The notes below the pieces were generated by a model, which was not told the DNA's origin, did not search any database, and saw nothing but the letters and a program-made list of their open reading frames with translations. Shown here in pieces: positions 39,987-49,626 of a DNA stretch of 64,000 nucleotides. The stretch spans positions 1 through 64,000 of the forward strand of contig CACYHN010000002.1 in assembly GCA_902774275.1 (NCBI GenBank). The letters are read 5' to 3'. Made by a program: the position numbers and the translations under genes. The number at the start of each line of letters is the position of its first letter. The first letter of the stretch is position 1. This DNA comes from an uncultured Bacteroidales bacterium. GTDB lineage: Bacteria; Bacteroidota; Bacteroidia; Bacteroidales; Bacteroidaceae.

Positions 39987-40988
39987 ATGGCAATTCCACA
40001 GGGAAAACTGGCAATTATGGGTGGCGGCAGCTGGGCAACAGCAATAGCCAAGATACTGCTGTCAACTGAGGATTCCATAAACTGGTACATCCGTCGTGAT
40101 GACCGTATTGCTGATTTTAAGCGTTTGGGACACAATCCGGCATACCTTTCAGGTGTGCAGTTTGATGTTAACCGCATCAATTTCTCATCGGACATAAACC
40201 AGATTGTGAATAACTCTGAGGTGCTGGTGTTCGTGACTCCGTCACCTTACTTCAAGAGTCACATGAAGAAACTTAAGGTCAAGCTTAAGGATAAGTTCGT
40301 GGTTTCTGCAATCAAGGGTATAGTGCCTGATGACAACCTGCTTATGTCAGACTATTTCCATCGTTTTTACGGTGTCCCTGTAGAGAATATTGCTGTGGTG
40401 GCTGGTCCGTGTCATGCTGAGGAGGTGGCTCTGGAGCGTCTGTCATATCTTACAGTGGGATGTCAGGAGTTGGAGAATGCACAGGCTATAGCACGTAAAC
40501 TTACCAATTCATACGTCAAGACATCGGTATCAGAGGATGTGGCCGGAATAGAGTTCAGCTCTGTCCTTAAGAATGTCTATGCCATTGCAGCAGGTATATG
40601 CAGCGGACTCAAATACGGTGATAACTTCCAGGCTGTACTTATGTCAAATGCCATTCAGGAGATGAACGGCTTCCTTGCTACGGCCCGCCCCATGCCTAGC
40701 CGCGCAGTGAATGACTCGGTATATCTGGGAGACCTGCTGGTTACCGGTTATTCAAATTTCAGCCGTAACCGTGTGTTCGGAACCATGGTTGGTAAAGGTT
40801 ATTCTGTCAAGGCTGCCCAGCTTGAGATGGAGATGATAGCAGAGGGTTACTACGGCACCAAGTGTATGAAGGAGATAAATGAGCATTATCGGGTTAATAT
40901 GCCTATTCTTGATGCCATGTATAATATTCTGTATGAACATATATCGCCGGTAATAGAGATAAAACTGCTTACGGATTCATTCAAATAG
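39987..40988 (+). CDS. gpsA: Glycerol-3-phosphate dehydrogenase [NAD(P)+]
   Basis: A 333-residue enzyme that reduces dihydroxyacetone phosphate to sn-glycerol 3-phosphate for phospholipid synthesis. The nucleotide loop IMGGGSWATAIAKIL is at residues 9-23, the catalytic Lys is in VLKNVYAIAAG, and the C-terminal helical domain is complete. It starts 14 bp after lysS. Confidence 0.95.
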   Translation: MAIPQGKLAIMGGGSWATAIAKILLSTEDSINWYIRRDDRIADFKRLGHNPAYLSGVQFDVNRINFSSDINQIVNNSEVLVFVTPSPYFKSHMKKLKVKLKDKFVVSAIKGIVPDDNLLMSDYFHRFYGVPVENIAVVAGPCHAEEVALERLSYLTVGCQELENAQAIARKLTNSYVKTSVSEDVAGIEFSSVLKNVYAIAAGICSGLKYGDNFQAVLMSNAIQEMNGFLATARPMPSRAVNDSVYLGDLLVTGYSNFSRNRVFGTMVGKGYSVKAAQLEMEMIAEGYYGTKCMKEINEHYRVNMPILDAMYNILYEHISPVIEIKLLTDSFK

Positions 40989-41007
40989 AAACTGATTCTA
41001 AAGGACT

Positions 41008-42351
41008 ATGATTAAGATTGATATTTCACGGATTCTTGATTTCATTCCGCAGAGTGAGATTAAGGCGCTTGAGCCCCAGGTGAAAGATGCCATTCTCAAA
41101 TTGGAGAACGGTAGTGGAGCAGGCAATGACTTTATTGGATGGATGAATCTGGCCTCAAAGAGTGATAGCGGTCTTATTGATGCCATTGAGGATACTGCTA
41201 AGGTTCTGCGTGAAAACTGTGAAGTGGTTATTGTGGCAGGTATTGGCGGTAGCTATCTTGGTTCACGTGCTGTCATAGAGGCTCTCAGCAATTCTTTCAG
41301 TCAGTCTATTCTGGACGGCAAGAATCCGCAGATAATATTTGCCGGTCAAAATATAAGTGAAGATTATCTGTTTGAACTTGCTGAGTATATCAGGAATAAA
41401 AAGTTCGGCATTATAAACATCTCCAAGTCAGGTACTACTACTGAGACTGCTTTGGCATTCCGCCTGCTCAAGAAGCAGTGCGAGGATCAGCGTGGTAAGG
41501 AGATGGCCCGTAAGGTTATTGTTGCCATTACTGATGCCAAGCGCGGTGCAGCCCGTATATGTGCAGATAAGGAGGGGTATCGCAGTTTCATCATACCAGA
41601 TAATGTGGGCGGACGTTTCTCTGTCCTCACTCCTGTAGGTCTGCTTCCGATAGCTGTAGCCGGATTTGACATCCGTCAGCTTTTAAGGGGTGCTGCCGAT
41701 ATGGAGGCATTGACCACCAGCTCAACTCCATTTGAAGATAATCCGTCAGCACAGTATGCAGCTGCACGCAATGCACTGTATCGCAGCGGTAAGAAGATAG
41801 AGATTCTGGCTAACTATCAGCCCAAGCTCCACTATCTGAGCGAGTGGTGGAAACAGCTCTACGGAGAGTCTGAAGGTAAGGAGGGAAAGGGTATATTCCC
41901 TGCTTCAGTTGACCTTTCAACAGACCTTCACTCCATGGGCCAATGGATCCAGGAGGGCGAGCGCACAATATTTGAGACGGTCATCTCTGTTGACAAGGTT
42001 AAGCATTCCGTTCTTGTCCCTTCTGATGATGAGAATCTGGATGGGCTGAACTTCCTAGCCGGCAAGCATGTAGATGAGGTCAATAAGATGGCTGAGTTGG
42101 GAACGCGGTTAGCTCATGTGGATGGCGGTGTGCCCAATATGCGCATCATCGTTCCTGAATTGACTGAATACTGGATAGGCCAGCTTATCTATATGTTTGA
42201 GAAGGGCTGTGGCATAAGCGGTTATGTGCTAGGGGTAAATCCCTTCAACCAGCCAGGTGTGGAGGCATATAAGAAGAATATGTTTGCCCTGCTTAACAAA
42301 CCCGGATATGAGGAGGAATCAAAAAAGATTCTCTCCAGGATAAACAAGTAA
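41008..42351 (+). CDS. pgi: Glucose-6-phosphate isomerase
   Basis: A 447-residue isomerase of the shorter bacterial type, converting glucose 6-phosphate and fructose 6-phosphate. [10 protein letters not shown] near residue 76 and [15 protein letters not shown] near 139 bind the phosphate; the C-terminal [15 protein letters not shown] holds the catalytic Lys region. It lies 19 bp after gpsA in the same operon. Confidence 0.95.
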   Translation: MIKIDISRILDFIPQSEIKALEPQVKDAILKLENGSGAGNDFIGWMNLASKSDSGLIDAIEDTAKVLRENCEVVIVAGIGGSYLGSRAVIEALSNSFSQSILDGKNPQIIFAGQNISEDYLFELAEYIRNKKFGIINISKSGTTTETALAFRLLKKQCEDQRGKEMARKVIVAITDAKRGAARICADKEGYRSFIIPDNVGGRFSVLTPVGLLPIAVAGFDIRQLLRGAADMEALTTSSTPFEDNPSAQYAAARNALYRSGKKIEILANYQPKLHYLSEWWKQLYGESEGKEGKGIFPASVDLSTDLHSMGQWIQEGERTIFETVISVDKVKHSVLVPSDDENLDGLNFLAGKHVDEVNKMAELGTRLAHVDGGVPNMRIIVPELTEYWIGQLIYMFEKGCGISGYVLGVNPFNQPGVEAYKKNMFALLNKPGYEEESKKILSRINK

Positions 42352-42366
42352 ATTAAGATTTAGGGA

Positions 42367-43047
42367 ATGTCATTTTCACTCCGTAATAAAAGCGCCATCC
42401 TGTTTGACATGGATGGCGTTTTGTATGATTCCATGCCCAACCATTCCAAAGCTTGGAGTCAGGCTATGGAAAAGTTCGGTATGTATATGTCTCCTCATGA
42501 TGTCTATATGAATGAGGGGGCAACCGGCCATGATACCGTAGTGCGCATCAGCCTGCGTGACCGTGGATATGAAGCAACACCGAGTGAGATAGATGACATT
42601 TATAACTATAAGGCATCATTGTTCCGCTCCATGCCGGAGGCACGTGTCATGCCGGGAGCGCTTGAGGTGTTCCGCAAGGCTGCAGCAGCTGGACTGAAGA
42701 TCCTGATAGTAACAGGCTCTGGGCAGAAAAACCTTATTGAGAGGGTACAGAGGGATTTTGAAGGTTACATTACACGTGAGCGTATGGTTACAGCCTTTGA
42801 GGTGACTCGCGGTAAACCCTATCCTGATCCTTATCTGAAAGGGTTGAGTATAGCCGGTGTGTCGGCAGGTGAGGCAGTGGTTGTGGAGAATGCGCCACTT
42901 GGAATACGTGCAGGCGTAGCTGCCGGAATAGATACCATTGCAGTAAACACCGGTCCGCTGGAGGATGAGATCCTCCAGGCTGAAGGCCCTGTCATGCTTA
43001 TGCACTCCATGCAGGAGTTTGCAGACAGGTTTGAAACTCTTCTCTGA
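42367..43047 (+). CDS. HAD family hydrolase, beta-phosphoglucomutase-like
   Basis: A 226-residue HAD enzyme. FDMDGVLYDS near residue 14 holds the nucleophile and acid Asp; LIVTGSG is motif II, a Lys in TRGKPYPDPYL is motif III, and VVENAPLGIRAG is motif IV. A cap domain of the PGM type lies between motifs I and II. It follows pgi by 15 bp, suggesting a sugar phosphate substrate. Its stop codon abuts the stop of the convergent aroC with no base between (TGATTA). Confidence 0.88.
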   Translation: MSFSLRNKSAILFDMDGVLYDSMPNHSKAWSQAMEKFGMYMSPHDVYMNEGATGHDTVVRISLRDRGYEATPSEIDDIYNYKASLFRSMPEARVMPGALEVFRKAAAAGLKILIVTGSGQKNLIERVQRDFEGYITRERMVTAFEVTRGKPYPDPYLKGLSIAGVSAGEAVVVENAPLGIRAGVAAGIDTIAVNTGPLEDEILQAEGPVMLMHSMQEFADRFETLL

Positions 43048-44121
43048 TTATTTTCCTGAGGCAAGCCACTGGTCAAGCAGAACCAGTGCAGTGAGTGCCT
43101 CAACTACAGGTACTGCACGAGGTACCACACAGGGGTCATGACGGCCCTTTGCAGCCACAGTAGTATTCTCACCTGAGCGTGTAACAGTGTACTGCTCCTG
43201 GCCTATGGTAGGAGTGGGCTTGAATGCTACGCGGAACCTTATGGGCTGCCCGTTGCTTATGCCTCCCTGTATGCCTCCGCTGTGATTTGACAACATCGTA
43301 ACCTGTCCGTTCTCCATGCGCATGGCGTCATTGTGTTCAGAGCCGCGCTGTGATGCGGATTGGAAACCGTCACCGTATTCAAATCCCTTGCATGCGTTTA
43401 TGCCCAGCATGGCTTTGGCCAGTGATGCTTCCAGCTTGTCAAATACAGGGTTGCCTATGCCTGCGGGCAGACCGCGGACTATGCATGTTACGCATCCTCC
43501 GGTAGAATCCTGCTCCTTGCGCAGTTCATGGATGTACTCCTCCATCTTTGCAGCCAGTTCCTGGTCAGGGCATCTTACAGGATTGCTGTCAATGGCAAAA
43601 TCAGCATAATCCATATCCCTGGCGGAATCTGTGGAGTAGGGGCCTATCTGTGATGTAAATGCGTTGATTTGCAGTTCAGGCAGCAGTTTCCTGAAAGCTA
43701 ATGCTGCCAAAGCGCCGGCTACGCATATAGGGGCGGTAACACGGGCGGATGAGCGCCCGCCACCACGCCAGTCACGTATTCCGTAGCGCTGTTCCCATGC
43801 ATAATCAGCATGTGACGGGCGGAACAGATCCTTGAGCTCATCATAATCAGATGAGTGCTGGTCATTATTCCTTATGATAAATGCTATGGGCGCTCCTGTT
43901 GATACTCCGTCAAGCAGGCCTGACAGGAACTCAACCTCATCCTTCTCCTGACGGCCGGTAGTCACGGTGCTCTGTCCGGGACGGCGGCGCTGCATGCACT
44001 GGCGTACATAATCGGTGTCAACGGTTATTCCTGCAGGGAAACCGTCAAGCACACCACCTATGGCGGGACCGTGGCTCTCGCCGAATGTGGTCAGGGTAAG
44101 GATTTGGCCCAACGTATTCAT
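43048..44121 (-). CDS. aroC: Chorismate synthase
   Basis: A 357-residue FMN enzyme that makes chorismate from EPSP. GESHGPAIGGVLDGFPAG at residues 13-30, QRRRPGQS, and the C-terminal RHDPCVVPRAVPVVEAM-type segment are the family signatures; GGRSSARVTA holds part of the FMN site. It follows slyD by 6 bp on the minus strand, so the two are co-transcribed. Confidence 0.96.
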   Translation of the reverse strand: MNTLGQILTLTTFGESHGPAIGGVLDGFPAGITVDTDYVRQCMQRRRPGQSTVTTGRQEKDEVEFLSGLLDGVSTGAPIAFIIRNNDQHSSDYDELKDLFRPSHADYAWEQRYGIRDWRGGGRSSARVTAPICVAGALAALAFRKLLPELQINAFTSQIGPYSTDSARDMDYADFAIDSNPVRCPDQELAAKMEEYIHELRKEQDSTGGCVTCIVRGLPAGIGNPVFDKLEASLAKAMLGINACKGFEYGDGFQSASQRGSEHNDAMRMENGQVTMLSNHSGGIQGGISNGQPIRFRVAFKPTPTIGQEQYTVTRSGENTTVAAKGRHDPCVVPRAVPVVEALTALVLLDQWLASGK

Positions 44122-44127
44122 GTCTAT

Positions 44128-44688
44128 TTATTTTTTGCAGTCGCCGTCGCAATTGCAGTCACCACTGCCGCATTCGCCGTTTGAACAACCGCCGCTGCAA
44201 CCCTTGCATTTGGGGTGCAGGATGGCATCTATCTCCTCTTGAGTGGCGGGGCGTGATTCAAGTATTATGCCCTTGAAGGTGAGGTCCTCACCGGCTAAGG
44301 GGTGATTGAGGTCAACGGTAACTTTATCATCTGTTATGTTGGTAACGGTTGCATTGAATGTCTGTTGGCCATCGCTCAAGGGGATTATCGCACCCACTTT
44401 CACGTGCTCATCGTCAAACACTCCGTCGCGCAGGAATATGCCTTTGTCAAGCTCCAGGACATTCTCCTTGCTGTATTCACCGTACGCTTTGTCAGCAGGA
44501 ACCTCAAACTCAAAACTCTCACCTACTGCAAGTGAGCCTACGTTGCTCTCAAAAAGGTCAAGGGCATAGCCTATGCCTGTGATGAATATAAACGGACGCT
44601 CGCGTGTGGCGCTCTCATACTTGTATAACTTGCCGTCTGCGTCTTTGAGCATCAGGTCATAAGTAAGGCTTATATACTTTTTCTCCAT
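44128..44688 (-). CDS. FKBP-type peptidyl-prolyl isomerase, SlyD-like, with Cys-rich tail
   Basis: A 186-residue protein with a split FKBP domain (YKYESATRERPFIFITG, then the VDLNHPLAGEDLTF signature) and an inserted IF chaperone flap, the SlyD layout. The C-terminus GCSGGCSNGECGSGDCNCDG has many Cys, a metal (Ni/Zn)-binding tail like that of SlyD but rich in Cys rather than His. It folds or metallates client proteins in the cytoplasm. First gene of slyD-aroC. Confidence 0.9.
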   Translation of the reverse strand: MEKKYISLTYDLMLKDADGKLYKYESATRERPFIFITGIGYALDLFESNVGSLAVGESFEFEVPADKAYGEYSKENVLELDKGIFLRDGVFDDEHVKVGAIIPLSDGQQTFNATVTNITDDKVTVDLNHPLAGEDLTFKGIILESRPATQEEIDAILHPKCKGCSGGCSNGECGSGDCNCDGDCKK

Positions 44689-44704
44689 TTTTTATAATTT
44701 GGCG

Positions 44705-44712
44705 CAAAGGTA
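44705..44712 (-). promoter_or_regulatory. -7 box TACCTTTG for slyD-aroC
   Basis: On the minus strand it matches TAnnTTTG, 16 bp before the slyD ATG. An AT-rich repeat stands immediately upstream. Confidence 0.55.
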
Positions 44713-44721
44713 GTAAAAGAA

Positions 44722-44757
44722 AATTGAGAATTGAAAATTGAAAATTGAGAATTGCCA
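44722..44757. repeat. AT-rich repeat element, copy 2 (half element)
   Basis: GAAAATT/GAGAATT units followed by a core that on the minus strand reads GCCGGATGG, like the cores of the copies at 33.3 and 56.8 kb. Only one arm is present. Confidence 0.65.
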
Positions 44758-44772
44758 TCCGGCGGGTTATAG

Positions 44773-44803
44773 GGGCACAAAAAGAACCGTCCCTTTTGTG
44801 CCC
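44773..44803 (-). terminator. Stem-loop abutting the stop of the DUF4105/phosphatase gene
   Basis: GGGCACAAAA (44773-44782) pairs perfectly with TTTTGTGCCC (44794-44803); the stem ends on the base before the stop codon complement. There is no T run after it on the minus strand, so it may be a processing or mRNA-end structure rather than a classic terminator. Confidence 0.5.
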
Positions 44804-47557
44804 TTATTTGAGATTTTGAAGTGGAAGCGCGTAACTGGCATTTGGAGCATCGCAGCGGGCGATGTCGGCAATGGTTGGAGCAAGTACGCTTACTGAAACC
44901 GGCTCGTGATTTACCTCGGCACGTATTCCGTTGCCATAGAGTATCATGGGGAAAGGTTTTGCTATCGGTTTCCGGTAGAGTACCGTTCCGCTCTTTTCAT
45001 CAGATATTCCCCATCCCGGAATGGCTTCAATGATTATGTCACCTGAGTATGCGGTGTTGAGTCCGTTGCGTTTACGTACAGCCTCCATATCAGGAATGGT
45101 GGACATAAGGTCACGCATAAGCAATACGTTCCTGATTCCACTTACCTGCACCAGTAGGTCAACGCTGCTTTCAAGTATCTCATGTAGAGTAAGTCCTTGG
45201 TCTTCAATGAACTCGTGGTCCAGGTACAAATGGTTGCGGTAGAATGTCTTGATGTAGTTCCCACTACCGTACTTAGCTGAAAGGTACAGGTTGAGCAGAG
45301 CAGCTGTACGCTCCATGCTTACCTGTCCTGTGGGGATCCTGGTTCCACCCAGTTCAGGCACGCTGTTTTCTACATAACCGGTTGATGTGAGAAAGAATAA
45401 GACATTGTCCAACCCGATTTTGGCTGTTATGGATTGTAACAGCTCCGCTATGTTCTGGTCCAGACGTACATATATATCCTGCTGCTCAAGTGACCAAACG
45501 GTGTTAGGGGTATGTTTGAAATTGCCAGCATAATATGTCAGGGTCAGCAGGTCTGGGGTATCATCATTTCCCAGTTCCATCTCATCGAGGGATGCCAGTG
45601 CCATCTCCGTAATGCGGTCATTGGCAAATGGTGTTGTTCGCAGATCCCACACATCATCCTTCTTGAATGTGTAAGAGAACGGGCGGAATCTCTCATCCTC
45701 CGATTTTTGAACATAAAAACCGGTTGCAAACACAGGGTTCCACTCCAGATTCTTCCATATCGGTTCATTGCGTGAATTAACCCATTCCGGCAGTGCTCCG
45801 TAATAATCGGATGAACTCCAACGTCCATCGTCTGAATTCATCCAGATTACCACATCCGGATCATGTCCTGCAGCGAGTATTGCCGCATCCCGTTCAATGG
45901 CTATTGAACACACCTTGGAACGATTGGCTGAACCCAGTTTCATCTCATCAGCCAGGTTGGTGGCAAGAAGCCTTTTGGGTGATGACATCTCTATGGTGTT
46001 GATACCCTTGTAATAACTGTCATCAATCGGAGATGAAGGTAACAGCGTACGTGGGTTCATCCAGTAATCGGCTACTATCCCGTGTTGGAATGGAGATGTA
46101 CCTGTATAGATAGATGCTATGGCCGATGCCCTATCGGTGTTATCGTAGTCAAAAGTGGCGTCTGTGCGGTTGTATCCGTCCATCCATAGACGTTTCAGTC
46201 CATCGGAACCGATGACAGGCAGCATCTTCTCAAAACAGTCCTTGTCAAACTGGTCAATAACTATTCCTACTACAAGTTTCGGGCTTTTCTCCGGTTTGGC
46301 TTCAATGACTGAAGGAAACAAGAGGGCTGCAATTATAAATGTAGGAATATGGCCGTTGAAAGAAGAAGAGTTTTGTATGTTACTTATTCTCGATAGTATC
46401 TGGTACAGGCAATTGCATAATAATCTCAAGTCAAAAGTGCCTATTAATAGCATGGTGGCGGGTTCAATCGTCTGCGGAATTGCGGGAGACAATAGAAGGA
46501 ATGTAGTGCATATTACGAATTCACATAACATGAAGACAGATATCTTTCCCTTTCTTATTCTACTGATAACGAATGGAAGGAATATAAGAGGCAACGGGTT
46601 GAGGCATATTACAAGCCAGTTGGAATCAAGCGTAGGATGTTCAGAGAAAAAGAACATCAGTGTTACAATAATACCTGCAATTCCCTGAGTTCCGAATAAA
46701 ATGACATCAACCAGCCAGAAAGCCTTTTGCCTGTACCATCCGATGAGTGAAATAAGAAGTACTAGCAGAAACAGGATAAACATTACTTGGATTGGAGTGA
46801 ATACCGGTTTGCCGAAATCAACTCCGTGATCCGGATTTACAAGTCTCATGCTTTCCTGTACCAATGCCCTTTTGACACCGGCAGTATCTGTAATTACAGC
46901 ATCTGAAGCAAGTTGCATGAGGTGTGAAGGAGCAAAAGCGTCCTGTCTGTAACCTGTGGGGAGATCTCCTTCAGCACCTATTATCAGGTCAACTGCAAAT
47001 TCGCTCCACGGACGGACACTTGTATGCTCGGTCAGTATATCACGGAAGGTAAGCGGTATGTCAGGACTTTTATATGATACGGTTCCTGTTATGCTCTGTT
47101 CAATCTTGTCAATGGCCATTGTAGCACAGTTGTTGAACAGGAAGTTGTATCGGTAAACCCTGTTCTCCGGACGGCTGTTCTCTATTAGAAGGGAATAAAG
47201 CCTTTTTGATTCATCCTGGGTAAGATTGAGCTTCTGTGCAAATACTTCAGAGCCGCGTTCACTGTATTCACGCAGAAAAGAATTGAGTCGCGTAGCTCCG
47301 AGAATATAGTCAGTCTTGCCAAGGGTGAAACGCCATACGAAATGGGGTGTGTTGAAGTCAAACAGCCCGTAGTTGAATACCGCATCGGTCCCGTTGGTTA
47401 CATCCTCTATCCATATGGCGGTATGTCCGTAAAGTTCATATATGGCTTTACCGGGTTCACATGTAAGCAGATATGCGTTTATGCTGTCATTCTGTGCCTT
47501 GACTCCCTGAAACAACAGGGTGAGTGCAATCAGAAATATGGATATTCTCTTTTTCAT
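44804..47557 (-). CDS. Fusion of DUF4105 domain, membrane segment and alkaline-phosphatase-like domain
   Basis: A 917-residue protein. A signal peptide is followed by a DUF4105 (Lnb N-terminal periplasmic) domain over about residues 25-250 (YELYGHTAIWIED, FLFNNCATMAIDKIEQ), then four or five membrane helices (about 255-405). A PafA-like alkaline-phosphatase-superfamily domain runs from about residue 430 (VVGIVIDQFDKD) to the end. At the nucleophile loop it reads DRASAIASIYTG where active relatives have a T-x-x-G-H-A core, so hydrolase activity is uncertain. These domains are often separate neighbouring genes in Bacteroidales. It is divergent from coaX. Confidence 0.8.
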   Translation of the reverse strand: MKKRISIFLIALTLLFQGVKAQNDSINAYLLTCEPGKAIYELYGHTAIWIEDVTNGTDAVFNYGLFDFNTPHFVWRFTLGKTDYILGATRLNSFLREYSERGSEVFAQKLNLTQDESKRLYSLLIENSRPENRVYRYNFLFNNCATMAIDKIEQSITGTVSYKSPDIPLTFRDILTEHTSVRPWSEFAVDLIIGAEGDLPTGYRQDAFAPSHLMQLASDAVITDTAGVKRALVQESMRLVNPDHGVDFGKPVFTPIQVMFILFLLVLLISLIGWYRQKAFWLVDVILFGTQGIAGIIVTLMFFFSEHPTLDSNWLVICLNPLPLIFLPFVISRIRKGKISVFMLCEFVICTTFLLLSPAIPQTIEPATMLLIGTFDLRLLCNCLYQILSRISNIQNSSSFNGHIPTFIIAALLFPSVIEAKPEKSPKLVVGIVIDQFDKDCFEKMLPVIGSDGLKRLWMDGYNRTDATFDYDNTDRASAIASIYTGTSPFQHGIVADYWMNPRTLLPSSPIDDSYYKGINTIEMSSPKRLLATNLADEMKLGSANRSKVCSIAIERDAAILAAGHDPDVVIWMNSDDGRWSSSDYYGALPEWVNSRNEPIWKNLEWNPVFATGFYVQKSEDERFRPFSYTFKKDDVWDLRTTPFANDRITEMALASLDEMELGNDDTPDLLTLTYYAGNFKHTPNTVWSLEQQDIYVRLDQNIAELLQSITAKIGLDNVLFFLTSTGYVENSVPELGGTRIPTGQVSMERTAALLNLYLSAKYGSGNYIKTFYRNHLYLDHEFIEDQGLTLHEILESSVDLLVQVSGIRNVLLMRDLMSTIPDMEAVRKRNGLNTAYSGDIIIEAIPGWGISDEKSGTVLYRKPIAKPFPMILYGNGIRAEVNHEPVSVSVLAPTIADIARCDAPNASYALPLQNLK

Positions 47558-47572
47558 TAATTATATTTTTGG

Positions 47573-47580
47573 CAAAGTTA
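47573..47580 (-). promoter_or_regulatory. -7 box TAACTTTG for the DUF4105/phosphatase gene
   Basis: A minus-strand match to TAnnTTTG, 15 bp before the ATG at 47557 and one base from the opposing coaX box. Confidence 0.55.
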
Positions 47581-47581
47581 G

Positions 47582-47589
47582 TAATTTTG
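47582..47589 (+). promoter_or_regulatory. -7 box TAATTTTG for coaX
   Basis: A plus-strand match whose last base is 8 bp before the coaX ATG, so the mRNA would have almost no leader. It is back to back with the minus-strand box at 47573-47580. Confidence 0.55.
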
Positions 47590-47597
47590 CGCTCAGT

Positions 47598-48320
47598 ATG
47601 ATACTGTTGCTTGATTTTGGAAATACCCGCGTGAAAGTTGCCGTTAAGGATGGTGATGATCTGCGTCATATATATTGCGGTCCTGTGCTTCTGGAAGATA
47701 TTGCAAAAGCTGTTGAGGGATTGGATATAAAGGGTGGAATGTGGTGCTCCGTACATCCGTTGGAGCCATCTGTGCAGGCATGGATGTCATCCCTTGGTCT
47801 TTCTGCGCTTAGTGCGGCCACTCCGATACCCATAGGTAATGATTATTCATCTCCCGCAACATTGGGTATGGACCGTCTTGCCGCAGCTGTGGGTGCATGG
47901 TCCATGGGGGCAGGAAAGGAACTTCTTGTGATAGATGCCGGTACAGCCATAACTTATGATTCAGTATCGGCTTCAGGAGTTTATAAAGGTGGAAATATCG
48001 CTCCGGGAATAGGGCTGAGATTCAAGTCATTGCATGAGCATACGGGATCACTTCCGTTGGTTGAGGCAAAAGGTGTCGTCCCGATGTTGGGAAATGATAC
48101 GGAAACAGCCATCCGCAGTGGGGTGTTGAACGGCATCAGGCATGAGATGGAGGGATATATAGAGGAATTTGGCTCTTTATTCCCGTCTCTTTTGGTTTTT
48201 TTAACCGGTGGTGATGCCGATTTTTTTGATATAAAAGTCAAAAGACGTATTTTTGCAGTTCCGGATCTGGTCCTTCGCGGACTGGCCCGGATTGTTGAAT
48301 TCAATGAAAGAGGTTTCTAG
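47598..48320 (+). CDS. coaX: Type III pantothenate kinase
   Basis: A 240-residue ASKHA-fold kinase, the first step of CoA synthesis. LLDFGNTRVKV at residues 4-14 is the ATP phosphate loop, GMDRLAAAVGAW near residue 92 and VIDAGTAITYD near 112 form the active site, and GGNIAPGIGLR follows. The ATG of MILLLDFGN is used; a longer frame upstream would cross both promoters. Its end overlaps the next gene by 17 bp. Confidence 0.94.
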   Translation: MILLLDFGNTRVKVAVKDGDDLRHIYCGPVLLEDIAKAVEGLDIKGGMWCSVHPLEPSVQAWMSSLGLSALSAATPIPIGNDYSSPATLGMDRLAAAVGAWSMGAGKELLVIDAGTAITYDSVSASGVYKGGNIAPGIGLRFKSLHEHTGSLPLVEAKGVVPMLGNDTETAIRSGVLNGIRHEMEGYIEEFGSLFPSLLVFLTGGDADFFDIKVKRRIFAVPDLVLRGLARIVEFNERGF

Positions 48321-49569
48321 AATAAGAACAACTGTCTTTGCGTTGTTCATTTCCTGTCTGATTCCACTTTACACCTATGCGCAGAGTGGTGTCAACTCTC
48401 CATATTCAAGATACGGAGTGGGTATATTGTCAGAACAGTCTTCCGGTATGGCCAAGGCTATGGGCGGGCTGGGAGCAGGTTTCCGTCAGGCCAATACCAT
48501 CAACCTAAAGAATCCTGCATCATATTCTACAGTAGATACTCTCACTTTTATTGCAGATTTGGGATTGGCCCTCCAGAATGCCAATTTCAGTGAGAATGAT
48601 GTGAAGATAAATGCACATAATGCATTCGTAAACCATATCGCCATTCAGTACAGGATACTGCCCAAAGTTGGTATGACCTTAGGAGTGATGCCTTTCTCAA
48701 ATGTGGGTTACAGCTACTCTTCTACTGAATTAGTCCGCAGGGATAAAGAGGGAGACACAGAGATATCCTCTACTAATACTTACTCCGGTACAGGCGGACT
48801 GAGGCAGTTCATGGGCGGATTGGGATGGCGTCCCACAAATTGGCTTTCTGCCGGTGTCAACGTATCATACCTGACGGGAGATATTAATCACTATGTCTAT
48901 AACCGTTACTCAAGTTCAGATATTCAATCCAGAACTCTGATGTACACAACGGATATGGCAGGCCTTAAACTTGATTTCGGAGTTCAGGGAACCGTACGCT
49001 TTGGTGAGAATACCCTTGTGTTGGGTGCCACATTTTCGCCGGCACGGAAGCTGGAGAGTGAGACATTCAAGACAGATATCCACTCTTCCAGTGATACTCT
49101 TGAGGTTGCCGATGCATTTTCCCTTCCGGATTTTCTCTCTGCCGGATTCACGTATAAGTGGAAAAACCGTATGATTGGAGCAGATGTCTCTTATCAGACA
49201 TGGTCAAAAGCCAGTTTCTTTGGTGATAAAAGCGGATTGGACAAGCTATCGGCCTCTGTGGGATTTATGATTAAACCGGATGAGTCAAGTAAAAACCTGT
49301 TCAAACGCTCATCATATCAGTTTGGCCTGAATTATTCACAGCCGTATTTTAAGGTTGGAGAGAATAAGGGTCCTATGCAGTTTGGTGTCAGTGCAGGTTT
49401 ATCCTTGCCTATCAACACAGCTTATAACAGTATGTCTTGGCTTCACATATCCGGAGAGTATGTCAGGGTGGAGCCTATGGCAAAAGGCATGATAACTGAA
49501 AACTATCTCAGGATCAATATCGGAGTGACGTTTATGGAACGTTGGTTTATGAAATTGATGGTGGATTGA
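48304..49569 (+). CDS. Predicted outer-membrane beta-barrel protein (FadL/OMPP1-like)
   Basis: A 421-residue secreted barrel. The signal peptide ends at YTYAQ, then SPYSRYGVG and MGGLGAGFR(Q) open a plug-like N-terminus similar to the FadL/OMPP1 group, followed by many amphipathic strands. The ATG at 48304 starts the signal peptide and overlaps coaX by 17 bp. Possible transport of hydrophobic compounds is inferred from the fold only. Confidence 0.78.
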   Translation: MKEVSRIRTTVFALFISCLIPLYTYAQSGVNSPYSRYGVGILSEQSSGMAKAMGGLGAGFRQANTINLKNPASYSTVDTLTFIADLGLALQNANFSENDVKINAHNAFVNHIAIQYRILPKVGMTLGVMPFSNVGYSYSSTELVRRDKEGDTEISSTNTYSGTGGLRQFMGGLGWRPTNWLSAGVNVSYLTGDINHYVYNRYSSSDIQSRTLMYTTDMAGLKLDFGVQGTVRFGENTLVLGATFSPARKLESETFKTDIHSSSDTLEVADAFSLPDFLSAGFTYKWKNRMIGADVSYQTWSKASFFGDKSGLDKLSASVGFMIKPDESSKNLFKRSSYQFGLNYSQPYFKVGENKGPMQFGVSAGLSLPINTAYNSMSWLHISGEYVRVEPMAKGMITENYLRINIGVTFMERWFMKLMVD

Positions 49570-49626
49570 TTTAACCAAATATGTGTTTATTATATCTTAT
49601 TAGTGAGAATTAAAGTTACGGATAAT

